Shown here piece after piece: positions 17,707-27,566 of a stretch of DNA of 64,000 bases (its first letter is position 1; every line of letters starts with the position of its first letter). The notes under the pieces were generated by a model. The model saw only the letters and a list, made by a program, of their open reading frames with translations. It was not told where the DNA came from and searched no databases. Made by a program: the position numbers and the translations under genes. The stretch is from Schauerella fraxinea (GTDB lineage: Bacteria > Pseudomonadota > Gammaproteobacteria > Burkholderiales > Burkholderiaceae_B): contig JAVDKL010000002.1 of NCBI GenBank assembly GCA_030849965.1, positions 496,001 through 560,000 on the forward strand, read 5' to 3'.

Positions 17707-18906
17707 TTGAAACCCTACGATTTTCCTGATGCCACTGGCCACTTCGGCCCCTACGGCGGCGTGTTCGTCGCGGAAACCCTCATGCACGCGCTCGAAGAGC
17801 TGCGTGTTGCGTATTCCGCATGCTGGCAGGATCCGGCGTTCGTCCAGGCGTATCGGTACGAACTCAAGCACTTCGTAGGGCGTCCCAGCCCGGTCTATCA
17901 CGCGAGCCGTTGGTCCGAAAAGCTTGGCGGCGCGCAGATCTGGTTCAAGCGTGAAGACTTGAACCACACCGGCGCACACAAGATCAATAACTGTATCGGG
18001 CAAGCGTTGCTGGCCCGTCAGATGGGCAAGCCGCGCGTGATCGCCGAAACCGGCGCCGGCCAGCATGGTGTGGCGACGGCCACCGTGGCTGCGCGCTACG
18101 GCATGGAATGCGTGGTGTACATGGGCAGCGAGGATATTCGCCGCCAGGCCTCGAACGTTTACCGCATGAAGCTGCTGGGCGCCACCGTGGTACCCGTGGA
18201 ATCCGGCTCGCGCACCCTCAAGGATGCGCTCAACGAAGCGATGCGCGACTGGGTCGCCAACATCGAAAACACCTTCTACATCATCGGTACCGTAGCGGGC
18301 CCCCATCCGTATCCGCAGATGGTGCGGGACTTCCAGGCCATCATCGGTCAGGAGTGCATTACGCAGATGCCCGAGGTCGTGGGCCGTCAGCCCGACGTGG
18401 TCGTGGCATCGGTGGGCGGCGGATCCAATGCCATGGGCATTTTCCACCCCTACATCGGCTATGACGACGTGCAGCTTGTGGGCGTCGAAGCTGCAGGCGA
18501 GGGCATGGATTCGGGCCGTCACGCCGCCTCGCTGGCCGCAGGCCAAGTGGGTGTGCTGCACGGCAACCGCACGTATGTGATGCAAAACGAAGACGGCCAG
18601 GTGCAGGAAACGCATTCGGTGTCGGCAGGCCTGGACTATCCCGGCGTCGGCCCCGAGCACGCCTGGTTGATGGACAGCAAGCGCGCCACTTACGTGGGGA
18701 TCACCGACGAAGAGGCGCTGGCCGCGTTTCACGATTGCTGCCGCACCGAAGGCATCATCCCGGCGCTGGAGTCGGCGCATGCGATCGCGCATGCCGTGAA
18801 GCTCGCGCCCACGATGTCCAAGGACAAAGTCATCCTGGTCAACCTGTCGGGCCGCGGCGACAAGGACATGCATACCGTCGCCGAGCGCGCCGGCATCGTG
18901 CTGTGA
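17707..18906 (+). CDS. trpB: Tryptophan synthase beta chain
   Basis: 399 residues. It condenses indole with serine to form tryptophan, with PLP on Lys92 in HTGAHKINN. The GGGSNAMG phosphate-binding loop is intact. The gene begins with TTG: the residues from [17 protein letters not shown] are family typical, and a GTGGAGAT SD lies about 8 bases upstream, with no ATG in reach. trpA follows directly. Confidence 0.95.
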   Translation: MKPYDFPDATGHFGPYGGVFVAETLMHALEELRVAYSACWQDPAFVQAYRYELKHFVGRPSPVYHASRWSEKLGGAQIWFKREDLNHTGAHKINNCIGQALLARQMGKPRVIAETGAGQHGVATATVAARYGMECVVYMGSEDIRRQASNVYRMKLLGATVVPVESGSRTLKDALNEAMRDWVANIENTFYIIGTVAGPHPYPQMVRDFQAIIGQECITQMPEVVGRQPDVVVASVGGGSNAMGIFHPYIGYDDVQLVGVEAAGEGMDSGRHAASLAAGQVGVLHGNRTYVMQNEDGQVQETHSVSAGLDYPGVGPEHAWLMDSKRATYVGITDEEALAAFHDCCRTEGIIPALESAHAIAHAVKLAPTMSKDKVILVNLSGRGDKDMHTVAERAGIVL

Positions 18907-18914
18907 GCGGCGCC

Positions 18915-19772
18915 ATGACTGCCCCGATCGACCGTATCGCCCAAACCTTTGCGCGTCTCGCTACCGAAGGTCGCGCGGCGTTGATTCCCTATATCGCCGC
19001 AGGCGACCCCACGCCGGCCGCCACGGTGCCCCTGATGCATGCCCTGGTGGCGGCAGGGGCCGATGTGGTCGAACTGGGCGTGCCGTTCTCTGATCCGATG
19101 GCCGATGGCCCCACGATCCAGCGCGCCGCCGAGCGCGCGATCGCGCAAGGGGTGGGGTTGTCGCGCGTGCTTGAATTGGTGCGCGACTTTCGCAACAGCG
19201 ATCAAACAACGCCCGTCGTGTTGATGGGATATGCCAATCCCATCGAGCGGATGGGGCAGGCCGCGTTTGCTCAACGGGCGCAGGCGGCCGGCGTGGACGG
19301 CGTGCTCGTCGTCGACTATCCGCCCGAAGAAGTGGACGTGTTTTCGGGCCAGTTGGCTGAGCACGGCATGTCGCCGATCTTTTTGTTGGCCCCCACGTCG
19401 ACCGACGATCGGATTGCCGCCATTGCCCGCATCGCGCGCGGCTATGTGTACTACGTCTCGCTCAAGGGTGTGACGGGGGCGGCCACGATCGATACGACCG
19501 ATGTCGCGCGCCGCGTGGAAGCCATCCGCAAGCATGTGAAGATTCCAGTGGGTGTCGGCTTCGGCATCCGCGACAGCGAGAGCGCGCGGCAAGTGGCGCA
19601 AGTCGCCGATGCCGTCGTGATCGGCAGCAAACTTATCGACACGATCGATCAGGCCGTCCAGGGCGTGGCGCCCGAAGACGTGGCCGCTACCGCAGCGGCG
19701 GCGGGCGGCGCCTGGTTGCAATCCATTCGTCAAGCGATCGACACCGTCGAGCGTAAAAGCGTCACGGCCTGA
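18915..19772 (+). CDS. trpA: Tryptophan synthase alpha chain
   Basis: 285 residues. It cleaves indole-3-glycerol phosphate and channels indole to TrpB. Catalytic Glu53 and Asp64 lie in [13 protein letters not shown]. The ATG at 18915 is 8 bases after the trpB stop; a GTG at 18903 overlapping that stop is an alternative that would add four residues. Confidence 0.95.
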   Translation: MTAPIDRIAQTFARLATEGRAALIPYIAAGDPTPAATVPLMHALVAAGADVVELGVPFSDPMADGPTIQRAAERAIAQGVGLSRVLELVRDFRNSDQTTPVVLMGYANPIERMGQAAFAQRAQAAGVDGVLVVDYPPEEVDVFSGQLAEHGMSPIFLLAPTSTDDRIAAIARIARGYVYYVSLKGVTGAATIDTTDVARRVEAIRKHVKIPVGVGFGIRDSESARQVAQVADAVVIGSKLIDTIDQAVQGVAPEDVAATAAAAGGAWLQSIRQAIDTVERKSVTA

Positions 19773-19807
19773 CCGGCCGCGCGCGTTATTCAGGATACTC
19801 ACACGAC

Positions 19808-20683
19808 ATGAGCTGGCTCGAAAAACTCCTGCCTCCCCGCATCAACAAGACGGCCGACAACGGTCAGCGACGCGTGCCCGAAGGGCTGTGGGTCAAATGC
19901 CCGTCCTGCGAAGCCGTGCTTTATCACGAAGATCTGGCCGCCAATCTGCATGTGTGTCCCAAATGCGATCATCACATGCGCATCGGCTCACGGGCACGCC
20001 TCGATTCCCTGCTCGACCTGGAAGGCCGCATCGAGATCGGTAGCGAAACGCGCTCGGTCGATACGCTCAAGTTCAAAGATACGCGCAAGTATCCCGATCG
20101 CCTGTCCGAAGCCACCAAACAAACCGGCGAAACCGACGCCATGGTGGTGATGAGCGGTTCGATTCTGGGCGTGGCGTCGGTCGTGGCCTGCTTCGAATTC
20201 AGTTTCATGGGCGGCTCGATGGGCTCCGTGGTGGGCGAGCGTTTTGCCCGCGGCGCGCAAGCGGCACTGGACAACAAAACCCCGTTCGTCTGCGTGGCCG
20301 CCTCGGGTGGCGCACGGATGCAGGAAAGCTTGTTGTCGCTGCTGCAGATGGCCAAGACCAACGCCATGCTGACGCGATTGTCCGCAGCGGGCCTGCCGTT
20401 CATCAGCGTGCTGACCGACCCCACCATGGGTGGCGTCTCGGCCTCGTTCGCGTTCATGGGCGATGTGGTGATCGCCGAGCCCAAGGCCTTGATCGGCTTT
20501 GCGGGTCCGCGCGTGATCGAACAAACCGTTCGCGAGAAGTTGCCCGAGGGCTTCCAACGCTCCGAGTTCCTGCTCGAAAAAGGCGCCATCGATATGGTGA
20601 TCGACCGTCGCCAGTTGCGTGAAGAGTTGGCCCGCTTGCTGACGTTGTTGACGAATCAACCGGCCGATGTTGTTGCCGCCTGA
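19808..20683 (+). CDS. accD: Acetyl-CoA carboxylase carboxyltransferase beta subunit
   Basis: 291 residues. It forms malonyl-CoA with AccA. The N-terminal zinc ribbon has Cys31, Cys34, Cys50 and Cys53 (CPSC...CPKC). The carboxyltransferase core contains [14 protein letters not shown] and SGGARMQES. It follows trpA by 35 bases, the usual betaproteobacterial order. folC, the usual next gene, is not present here. Confidence 0.96.
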   Translation: MSWLEKLLPPRINKTADNGQRRVPEGLWVKCPSCEAVLYHEDLAANLHVCPKCDHHMRIGSRARLDSLLDLEGRIEIGSETRSVDTLKFKDTRKYPDRLSEATKQTGETDAMVVMSGSILGVASVVACFEFSFMGGSMGSVVGERFARGAQAALDNKTPFVCVAASGGARMQESLLSLLQMAKTNAMLTRLSAAGLPFISVLTDPTMGGVSASFAFMGDVVIAEPKALIGFAGPRVIEQTVREKLPEGFQRSEFLLEKGAIDMVIDRRQLREELARLLTLLTNQPADVVAA

Positions 20684-20715
20684 CGACAGGTCGGTGAAAC
20701 CATAAGTGTCCGATG

Positions 20716-20748
20716 CGGGCTTGGAGCGACAGCGTGGCTCCAAGCCCG
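20716..20748 (+). terminator. Long hairpin after accD
   Basis: 12-bp perfect stem CGGGCTTGGAGC/GCTCCAAGCCCG with a 9-base loop, followed by TAATATCTTTTG. The T-run is weak, so termination may be partial. It separates the trpBA-accD unit from pagL. Confidence 0.55.
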
Positions 20749-20794
20749 TAATATCTTTTGTGTTCTGTTATTGATGATCGATGTGGAGTTTCTG

Positions 20795-21352
20795 ATGCAA
20801 AAAACAACAACAACCAAGCGTTGGGCAATGACCCTTGCAGGCCTGGTTTTGGCGGGTGCTGGTTCGGTGGCGATGGCCCAAGCCGGTCCGGCCGGCACGA
20901 ACGGCGGCATCGGAGTGAAGTACGGTCAGGGCGATAACTACTCGCGTACCTCGTTGTCGTACGAAACCCCGCGTTTCTGGACGTATGACCTGGGCGGTAA
21001 CTGGGGTCGTCTGGATCTGGTGGGCGAAGGCAGCGTGTCGTACTGGAAGGCCGACGGCAACCGTCAGCCCGGCCATGTATGGCAATTGAGCGCCATGCCA
21101 TTCCTGCGTTGGTGGGTAAGCGAGCGCTTCTTCATCGAAGGCGGCGTGGGCGTGACGGCATTCAGCCACACCCGCTTTGCCGACGAAACGATCAGCACCG
21201 CCTTCCAATTCGGCGACCAGATCGGTGTGGGCTTCCAGATGACGCAAAACAGCCGTCTGGGCTTGCGCTACGCGCACTTCTCGAACGCCAGCATCAAGCG
21301 CCCGAATCCGGGCCTGGATGTGGTCGAGCTGGGCTACACGTACACGTTCTAA
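20795..21352 (+). CDS. pagL: Lipid A 3-O-deacylase PagL
   Basis: 185 residues from the ATG preceded by TGGAGT. The signal peptide ends at SVAMA/QA. It is an outer membrane beta-barrel that removes the 3-linked acyl chain of lipid A. The C-terminal active-site block is RYAHFSNASIKRPNPGLD, with His161 and Ser163 as the catalytic pair and Asp175 or Glu178 as the likely acidic partner. It ends in Phe, as outer membrane proteins do. Two in-frame upstream starts (20771, 20774) lack an SD. Confidence 0.9.
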   Translation: MQKTTTTKRWAMTLAGLVLAGAGSVAMAQAGPAGTNGGIGVKYGQGDNYSRTSLSYETPRFWTYDLGGNWGRLDLVGEGSVSYWKADGNRQPGHVWQLSAMPFLRWWVSERFFIEGGVGVTAFSHTRFADETISTAFQFGDQIGVGFQMTQNSRLGLRYAHFSNASIKRPNPGLDVVELGYTYTF

Positions 21353-21385
21353 GGTCGCGGCGCTTCATTGCCCGGCGCATGAAAG

Positions 21386-21411
21386 CCTCCCTTCTCGGGA
21401 GGTTTTTTTTT
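21386..21411 (+). terminator. Intrinsic terminator after pagL
   Basis: Stem CCTCCC/GGGAGG with a TTCTC loop and nine consecutive T, 34 bases after the pagL stop. Confidence 0.9.
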
Positions 21412-21419
21412 GGGCGACG

Positions 21420-21644
21420 TCAACACGTCAGTGCCATGTGGGCAATGAACCCTGAGCGGCTTGCGCCGGCCGCGCGCGCCTTCGCGTCCAGACGATTCAA
21501 GATGCGGCGCGGCAGGGTGATGTTGATCCGCTCGACCGTTTCGTCCAATACTGCCGGATCGATTTCCACAATCGCCCAGATCCATCCGGCGAATTCTGCA
21601 TTGGCGCGATGCTGCGTGACGCTGCATGGCGCTGGAATCGACAT
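21420..21644 (-). pseudogene. HicB-type antitoxin C-terminal fragment
   Basis: 74 codons matching only the C-terminal half of HicB family antitoxins: the EFAGWIWAIVEID block and the ribbon-helix-helix part ERINITLPRRILNRLDAKA, then SRSGFIAHMAL. The RNase-H-like N-terminal half of HicB is missing; the region upstream is the rne terminator. No hicA toxin is found beside it. It is likely a decayed toxin-antitoxin remnant. The ATG at 21644 may be fortuitous. Confidence 0.6.
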
Positions 21645-21676
21645 GCCACTGTCGATCGCAGCTTCCGCTTATGGCC

Positions 21677-21713
21677 AAAAAAAACCGCGACCAGCCAAAG
21701 CTGTCGCGGTTTT
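21677..21713 (-). terminator. Intrinsic terminator of rne
   Basis: 11-bp stem AAAACCGCGAC/GTCGCGGTTTT. On the minus strand it ends in a run of about eight T. It lies about 65 bases past the rne stop. Confidence 0.85.
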
Positions 21714-21721
21714 CGGATCTT

Positions 21722-21749
21722 GCGCGACCTGAGAGATCTCAGGTCGCGC
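21722..21749. other. Perfect hairpin directly after the rne stop
   Basis: 13-base arms GCGCGACCTGAGA/TCTCAGGTCGCGC separated by 2 bases. It stands just upstream (in rne sense) of the terminator and has no T-run of its own. It may protect or process the 3' end. Confidence 0.55.
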
Positions 21750-21779
21750 CAAGCGGGATTAACCGCTTCGGTATTGCGC

Positions 21780-24700
21780 TTACTGCGTTTCGACCTGTTG
21801 CAAGGGCTTCTCAGCCACTTGCGTCACGGCTTTGCGTTCGCGACCCAGTCGTACTACCGGTTGAGCGTCCGCCATGCGCTGCTGCGCTTGGGCAAAACGT
21901 TCCGGGTTGGTTTCGACCCAGTTCAAGCCTTGCTTGGACACCACGTCGTTCAACGTCTCGCGCGAGGCAACGGGCGCGGGAGCGGCCGGTGTCACACGGA
22001 TGTCCGTCGAAGCGGGGGCGGTGTCGGTAGACGCCGCGGGCTGAGCAACGGCCGGTGCGACGGGTGCTGCCGGGGCAGCAGGGGCCACGACCGGCGCCGA
22101 AGCAACCGGTGCCGAAGCCGCCGGAACATCCGAAGCCGAGGCAGGCGCTGCAACCGGCGTCGCAGCAACCGGAGCAACCACTGGAGCTGCCGGAGCAGCG
22201 ACCGGTGCCGGCGCTGCCACAGGCGCGACGGCAGCCGGAGCGGCTTCAACGGGCGTGGGCTTGGCAGCCGGCGTCACGTCTTCAGCAGCCACAGCAGGTG
22301 CCGTGGGGACGGGTACTTCTTCAGCCGACGGGATCGCAGCCACTTCCGAGGCGACGGGGTGCGTCGGTTCGGCGGTGGTTTGAACCGGGGCTTGAGCAGC
22401 AGCCACTTGCACGGGTGCAGTCGTTGCCGCTTGGGCAGGAATCGCGTCGTCGTAAGGTGTGACGGGATCGGCGGCGGGTGCGGGGTGCGCCACGCCGGTC
22501 AACGCGTTTTGCGCGTCGTCGGCCAAAGCGTCATCACCTTGATCGGCACCATCGGCCGAACCGTTCACACCATCTTCCGAAGCGCGACGACCACGACGGC
22601 TGCGACGGCGACGGCGCTTGCGTTCCGGATCCAGGCCGGCATCGCCGTCCCGGTCATCGGCGTTCAACAGATCGTTGTCGGCTTGGGCGTCGGCATCCAG
22701 CGTGTCGTTTTCCGAGTCGATCGGACGCGGATTGTCGACCTTGGGCGGCAGTGCGTCATTGACGGTCTGCGCCAGGGCGGCAACCATGCTTTCCTGATCG
22801 TTCATCGGTGCGTCGAGCTGTGCGTCTTCACGACGGCCACGGCCACGGCCGCGGCGGTTGCGACCTCGGCCTTGCGGTGCGTCGTCGCCGGCTTCACCGG
22901 AGACGGGTGCCGCCGGGCGGCTGGGCTTGGCGGCTTGCGCATCGCGCTCACCGGCATCACGGGCAGCGAGATCGCGCTCGGGACGGCCGGCCGATTCGCC
23001 ACGGGGGCGATCGGCGCGTTCGGTACGTTCGCCATCGGCGCGGCGACCGCCACGCACATTGTGACGGGCACCTTCGCCGGCACCGTTTGCAGCGTCGGGC
23101 GCGCCGTCACGGCCTTGACCGTTGCGACGACCACCGCGCTTGCGCTCGGAACCATGGCGTTCGCCACGCGGTTCCTGGCCGTCATGCGACTTGGCGCGTG
23201 CCGGGCGCTTGCCGGCCGCGGCGTCGGCTGCGACGGGCTTGGCCGGGGCAGACGGTTCGCCGGAAATCCAGCTCACCAGTTTCTTGAAGAGACCGCCCAG
23301 ACCGGCGGCAGGTGCAGCTGCCGCGGCAGGTGCCGTGGGAGCGGGCTGCGCCGGAGCCGAAACCGGTGCCGGTTGCGACGGCGTGATGCCCTTGACCAAG
23401 GCTTGCGGACGCTGGGAAGCCTCGTGCTCCTTGGGCGACCACTCTTCGACCGCGGGCGGTGCCTCGGCCAAGTCGAAACTCACCTTGAGTTCTTCGAGGC
23501 GCGGGTCGTCGTGACGCAGACGTTCGATGTGGTGGTGCGGCGTTTCGAGGTGTTTGTTGGGGATGAGGATCAGGTTGACCTTCAGGCGCGCTTCGATCTT
23601 GGCGATGTCGCTACGCTTTTCGTTCAACAGGAACGTGGCCACATCCACCGGCACTTGGGCGTGGATGGCGGCGGTGTTTTCCTTCATCGCTTCTTCTTGC
23701 AGCAGACGCAGGATCTGCAGTGCGCTCGATTCGGCATCGCGGATCACGCCGGTACCGTTGCAACGCGGGCAAGTGATGTGCGAGCCTTCGTTCAGGGCCG
23801 GACGCAGGCGCTGACGCGACAGTTCCATCAGGCCGAAGCGCGAAATCTTGCCCATCTGGACGCGGGCGCGATCGACATGCAGCGCATCGCGCAGACGTTG
23901 TTCGACCGAGCGCTGATTCTTGCTGTCTTCCATGTCGATGAAATCGATCACGATCAGACCGCCCAGATCGCGTAGACGCAGTTGGCGAGCGACTTCGTCG
24001 GCGGCTTCCTGGTTCGTGCGGACAGCCGTTTCTTCGATATCCGAGCCGCGCGTGGAGCGGGCCGAGTTGACGTCCACGGCAACCAGGGCTTCGGTGTGGT
24101 CGATGACGACCGAGCCGCCCGAGGGCAGTTGCACCGTGCGGGAGTAGGCCGTTTCGATCTGGTGTTCGATCTGGAAACGCGAGAAGAGCGGGGTGTCGTC
24201 GCGGTAGCGCTTCACGCGCTGCACATGATCCGGCATCACCACGCTCATGAAGGCCGTGGCCTGCTGCGTGATTTCGTCGGTATCGATGAGGATTTCGCCG
24301 ATGTCCGAGGAGAAGTAGTCGCGGATGGCGCGGATGACCAGGGTCGATTCCTGATAGATCAGGACCGGCGCTTCATGCGTCTTGGAGGCTTCGTCGATGG
24401 CGGTCCAGAGCTGCATCAGGTAGGACATGTCCCACTGCAGCTCTTCGACCGAGCGGCCGATGCCGGCGGTGCGCGCGATGATGCTCATGCCCGTGGGCAC
24501 ATTGAGCTGTTCCATCGTTTCGCGCAGTTCCTGGCGATCCTCGCCCTCGACGCGGCGCGATACGCCACCGCCGCGGGGATTGTTGGGCATCAGAACCAGA
24601 TAGCGGCCGGCCAGCGAGATGAACGTGGTGAGGGCAGCGCCCTTGTTGCCGCGCTCTTCTTTTTCGACCTGAACGATGAGTTCCTGGCCTTCGCGCAGGG

Positions 24701-24974
24701 CGTCCTGGATACGGGCGGTGCGAACGTCCACGCCTTCTTTGAAGTACGTGCGGGCAACTTCCTTGAACGGCAAAAAGCCGTGGCGATCTTCGCCGTAATT
24801 TACGAAGCAGGCTTCAAGGCCCGGTTCGATACGTGTGATCACGCCTTTGGAGATGTTGCCTTTGCGTTGTTCACGCCCGGCAGTCTCGATGTCGAGGTCG
24901 ATGAGTTTTTGACCGTCGACAATCGCAACGCGCAGTTCTTCCTGGTGCGTTGCATTGAACAGCATGCGCTTCAT
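21780..24974 (-). CDS. rne: Ribonuclease E
   Basis: 1064 residues from the ATG encoding [18 protein letters not shown], which has GGAGA 8 bases upstream; an ATG at 24995 adds seven residues. It is the main mRNA decay and rRNA/tRNA processing endonuclease. The catalytic half (about 1-525) has the S1 domain, catalytic aspartates in VAVDVNSAR and LIVIDFIDM, and the zinc-link CPRCNGTG. The C-terminal half is predicted disordered: three Arg-rich RNA-binding patches (such as [13 protein letters not shown]), then a long Ala/Pro/Val stretch, then a short conserved end LQQVETQ. The scaffold suggests a degradosome, but the partners are unknown. Confidence 0.95.
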   Translation of the reverse strand: MKRMLFNATHQEELRVAIVDGQKLIDLDIETAGREQRKGNISKGVITRIEPGLEACFVNYGEDRHGFLPFKEVARTYFKEGVDVRTARIQDALREGQELIVQVEKEERGNKGAALTTFISLAGRYLVLMPNNPRGGGVSRRVEGEDRQELRETMEQLNVPTGMSIIARTAGIGRSVEELQWDMSYLMQLWTAIDEASKTHEAPVLIYQESTLVIRAIRDYFSSDIGEILIDTDEITQQATAFMSVVMPDHVQRVKRYRDDTPLFSRFQIEHQIETAYSRTVQLPSGGSVVIDHTEALVAVDVNSARSTRGSDIEETAVRTNQEAADEVARQLRLRDLGGLIVIDFIDMEDSKNQRSVEQRLRDALHVDRARVQMGKISRFGLMELSRQRLRPALNEGSHITCPRCNGTGVIRDAESSALQILRLLQEEAMKENTAAIHAQVPVDVATFLLNEKRSDIAKIEARLKVNLILIPNKHLETPHHHIERLRHDDPRLEELKVSFDLAEAPPAVEEWSPKEHEASQRPQALVKGITPSQPAPVSAPAQPAPTAPAAAAAPAAGLGGLFKKLVSWISGEPSAPAKPVAADAAAGKRPARAKSHDGQEPRGERHGSERKRGGRRNGQGRDGAPDAANGAGEGARHNVRGGRRADGERTERADRPRGESAGRPERDLAARDAGERDAQAAKPSRPAAPVSGEAGDDAPQGRGRNRRGRGRGRREDAQLDAPMNDQESMVAALAQTVNDALPPKVDNPRPIDSENDTLDADAQADNDLLNADDRDGDAGLDPERKRRRRRSRRGRRASEDGVNGSADGADQGDDALADDAQNALTGVAHPAPAADPVTPYDDAIPAQAATTAPVQVAAAQAPVQTTAEPTHPVASEVAAIPSAEEVPVPTAPAVAAEDVTPAAKPTPVEAAPAAVAPVAAPAPVAAPAAPVVAPVAATPVAAPASASDVPAASAPVASAPVVAPAAPAAPVAPAVAQPAASTDTAPASTDIRVTPAAPAPVASRETLNDVVSKQGLNWVETNPERFAQAQQRMADAQPVVRLGRERKAVTQVAEKPLQQVETQ

Positions 24975-25580
24975 GAGTGAGTTCTCCGTTGTCATGACGC
25001 GCCGATATCGGCGCGTGACCCCGGGTCACCCGTTTGGGCGGATTGAAGCAGGCAAGAAGCGGACCGTTCCCGGGTTCGTAGCCGGGCGTGTCCGCTGATT
25101 CAGGCGGGCACGACGTGCCGGTCGGCACGCGGTTCGGTCAGCAGGGGAGTCTGAGTCACGGATTGTGGTCGACCATAAAAAATGCTGTGAGAACGACAGC
25201 CGCGGCGGCAATGACGATGCCTCGCGCGGCTGGTGCTTTAAGTCTGGTGCATAGAAACTATGCGGCAATCTTGCTGATGCTATCAACCCTGTGCGGGAGG
25301 CGGCGCGTCGCCCGAACCGCCGGCAAATGGTGCCAGCCAGTGTTCGTCGAGGCGCGCATACACACGCTAACGGGTAACCCAAAGGCTGAAATCGGCAGGC
25401 GGTACAATAAGTGCTCCGCGCGCCAGACGGAGTTGCGATCTTTGCAAAGGATCTTGCTGTATCTGGGAGCTGACGGCGCAAAGGGCGCTTCGAAAACTCC
25501 AGGATTCTGCCGGATCGTGCAAGGTACGCACCTCGACATCAGGCGGCTTGTTTCAGCCTCGTGAAGGCTGGCCCGATTAT
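24975..25580. other. Divergent rne/rluC intergenic region with long rne leader
   Basis: 606 bases with no credible gene. On the minus strand it includes a small hairpin GCGCCGATATCGGCGC at about 24998-25013, just upstream of the rne SD, and a candidate promoter near 25257-25286 that would give an rne leader of about 275 bases. On + a TACAAT -10-like hexamer at 25403-25408 lies upstream of rluC, without a good -35. Confidence 0.5.
25257..25286 (-). promoter_or_regulatory. Candidate rne promoter
   Basis: On the minus strand TTGATA, 18 bases, CATAGT. The -35 matches consensus at four or five positions; the -10 at four. The long leader it predicts resembles the autoregulatory rne leader known in enterobacteria. 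Confidence 0.3.
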
Positions 25581-26546
25581 ATGCCGCTTTCAGTGATGCG
25601 CAAAGAAACTTCCGTCCCCAATACTTCCCCCGCTGTCCGCATGATCGAGATCGGTCCCGAAGAGGCCGGCCAACGTCTGGATAACTTCCTTGTGCGCGAA
25701 TGCAAGGGCGTGCCGAAAAGCCATCTGTACAAAGCCATTCGGGGCGGACAGGTGCGCATCAACAAGGGCCGCACCGCCGTCGATTATCGGCTGGCCGAGG
25801 GCGATGTCGTGCGGATTCCGCCGTTGCGGTTGCCCGCGCCCGGCACGCCGCGCAAAGTGCCCGGCGCCGTGTTCCCCACCGTTTATGAAGACGACGCCAT
25901 GCTGGTGATCGACAAGCCGGCCGGTACGGCCGTTCACGGCGGCAGCGGCGTGGCGTTTGGCGTCATCGAGCAAATGCGGGCCGCTCGCCCCGAAGCCAAG
26001 TTTCTCGAACTCGTGCACCGGCTCGACCGTGACACCTCCGGCCTGCTCATGATTGCCAAGAAGCGCAATGCGCTGGTGGCCCTGCACGACATGTTGCGCG
26101 AGGGCCGGAGCCAGAAGCACTATTACGCCCTCGTGTGCGGCGATTGGCAAAACGACCGCCAGCATATCCGTCTGCCGCTGCTCAAATGGACCACCCAAAG
26201 CGGCGAGCGCCGCGTCAAGGTGGACGAGAGCGGCAAGGCGGCGCACACGATCGTCACGCTCAAGCAGCGTCTGGGCCGTTACAGCCTGGTCGATGCCGAG
26301 CTGCGCACGGGGCGCACGCATCAGATTCGCGTGCATCTGGCTTCCAGCGGCTTTCCGATCGTCGGCGACGACAAGTACGGCGACGATGCCGTGCGGGAAG
26401 CCTTTGCACGCCAGGGCTTTACCCGTATGTTTCTGCATGCCCATTCGCTGGCGCTGGCCCATCCGCTTACCGGCGAGCCGCTGAACCTGGCTGCGCCGCT
26501 GCCGGCGGCGTGCCTGTCCGTCCTACAAAAACTGGAGTCGCTGTAA
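25581..26546 (+). CDS. rluC: 23S rRNA pseudouridine synthase RluC
   Basis: 321 residues from the ATG at 25581 (an ATG at 25596 is also possible). It isomerises U955, U2504 and U2580-type positions in 23S rRNA. The S4 RNA-binding domain spans about 28-95, and the RluA-family catalytic motif HRLDRDTSG carries Asp149. ELRTGRTHQIRVHLA is the later conserved block. It is divergent from rne, a recurring pair in proteobacteria, and 2 bases from the next gene. Confidence 0.93.
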   Translation: MPLSVMRKETSVPNTSPAVRMIEIGPEEAGQRLDNFLVRECKGVPKSHLYKAIRGGQVRINKGRTAVDYRLAEGDVVRIPPLRLPAPGTPRKVPGAVFPTVYEDDAMLVIDKPAGTAVHGGSGVAFGVIEQMRAARPEAKFLELVHRLDRDTSGLLMIAKKRNALVALHDMLREGRSQKHYYALVCGDWQNDRQHIRLPLLKWTTQSGERRVKVDESGKAAHTIVTLKQRLGRYSLVDAELRTGRTHQIRVHLASSGFPIVGDDKYGDDAVREAFARQGFTRMFLHAHSLALAHPLTGEPLNLAAPLPAACLSVLQKLESL

Positions 26547-26548
26547 TC

Positions 26549-27223
26549 ATGCCGTATTCGTTGGTGATATTCGATTGGGACGGCACGCTGATGGATTCGA
26601 CGCACAGTATCGTCGCGGCGATCCAGGGTGCGTGTCGCGACCTGGACCTGCCGGTGCCGTCCAACGACAGCGCGAGCTGGGTCATCGGCCTGTCGCTCGA
26701 GGCGGCCTTGAGAAGTGCCGTGCCGGAATTGCGCGACGAGCAGCTCCCCGAGTTCCTGAACCGCTACCGCATTCATTATTTGCTGCGCGATCCTGAGCTG
26801 CGCCTCTTCGACGGTGTGATGGAATTGTTGGCCACGCTCTCGGGCATGGGCACCAAGCTCGCCGTGGCAACCGGCAAGAGCCGGGTCGGCCTGGATCGGG
26901 CGCTGGCGGCAACCGCCTTGCGTCCCGTCTTCGACGCCACGCGGTGCGCCGACGAAACGTTCAGCAAGCCGCACCCCGGCATGCTGTTCGAATTGATGGC
27001 GGTGCTGGACGTGCAGCCCGAGGAAGTGATCATGATCGGCGATACCTCGCACGACCTGCGCATGGCCACCAATGCTGGCGTGCATGGGCTGGCGGTGACC
27101 TACGGCGCGCATGCGCGTGCGGAGCTCGAGTCGTGCGCGCCCCAGGCGATCGTCAACAACGTGGCCGAGATGCGCGAGTGGCTGGTGCCGCGCATCGCCG
27201 GGCGTGTCGCTGCAGCGGGCTGA
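26549..27223 (+). CDS. Gph-like HAD family phosphatase
   Basis: 224 residues. HAD motifs are complete: FDWDGTLMDS (Asp9, Asp11), VATGKSR, FSKPHPGML and MIGDTSHDL. A phosphoglycolate phosphatase-like substrate is plausible but not proven. It begins 2 bases after the rluC stop, and its SD CTGGAG lies inside the end of rluC, so the two are coupled. Confidence 0.85.
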   Translation: MPYSLVIFDWDGTLMDSTHSIVAAIQGACRDLDLPVPSNDSASWVIGLSLEAALRSAVPELRDEQLPEFLNRYRIHYLLRDPELRLFDGVMELLATLSGMGTKLAVATGKSRVGLDRALAATALRPVFDATRCADETFSKPHPGMLFELMAVLDVQPEEVIMIGDTSHDLRMATNAGVHGLAVTYGAHARAELESCAPQAIVNNVAEMREWLVPRIAGRVAAAG

Positions 27224-27566
27224 AGGCAGCGGCGGTCGGGCCGGCAACAAGCTGAGGCCTGCAAAAATCTGAGGCCTGCAACAAGCTCAGCATGGCCCCA
27301 GGCTCAGACTGCTCCAAGCTCAGGCCGGCATCGTGCCCGGGCTGGGTGTCTTGTTTACGACGGCAGCAAGTGCGGGCCAGAGGCAAGCTCGGATCCAAAG
27401 GCGGTCGAGGCGCGTAATGTGTTGCGCGCCGCCATCACGTTGTTTCCATTGGCTTCTGCGCTTGGAAGAACTCTTTCCAGCCGGTGCGGTCATACGGCAT
27501 CATGCTTTGGCTACAACCGCAATTACCGCGCACGCCGCCAGTCGGCGCGCTACTGGGAGATGGACC
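27224..27566. other. 343-base intergenic region with short repeats, upstream of msrP
   Basis: No gene is supported. 27244-27330 holds repeated GAGGCCTGCAA and CTCAG-type words, including the exact repeat TGAGGCCTGCAA at 27253-27264 and 27270-27281. A weak ECF-like promoter, GAACTC-N16-TCATAC, lies at 27468-27495. Confidence 0.5.
27253..27281. repeat. Short direct repeat
   Basis: TGAGGCCTGCAA occurs twice at 17-base spacing, within a wider region of related AAGCTCAG/CTCAGGCC words. Confidence 0.5.

Noticed and set aside
21609-23975. 788-codon plus-strand open frame opposite rne
   Set aside because: Its Arg/Gly-rich composition is the complement of the low-complexity RNase E tail, with no start context.
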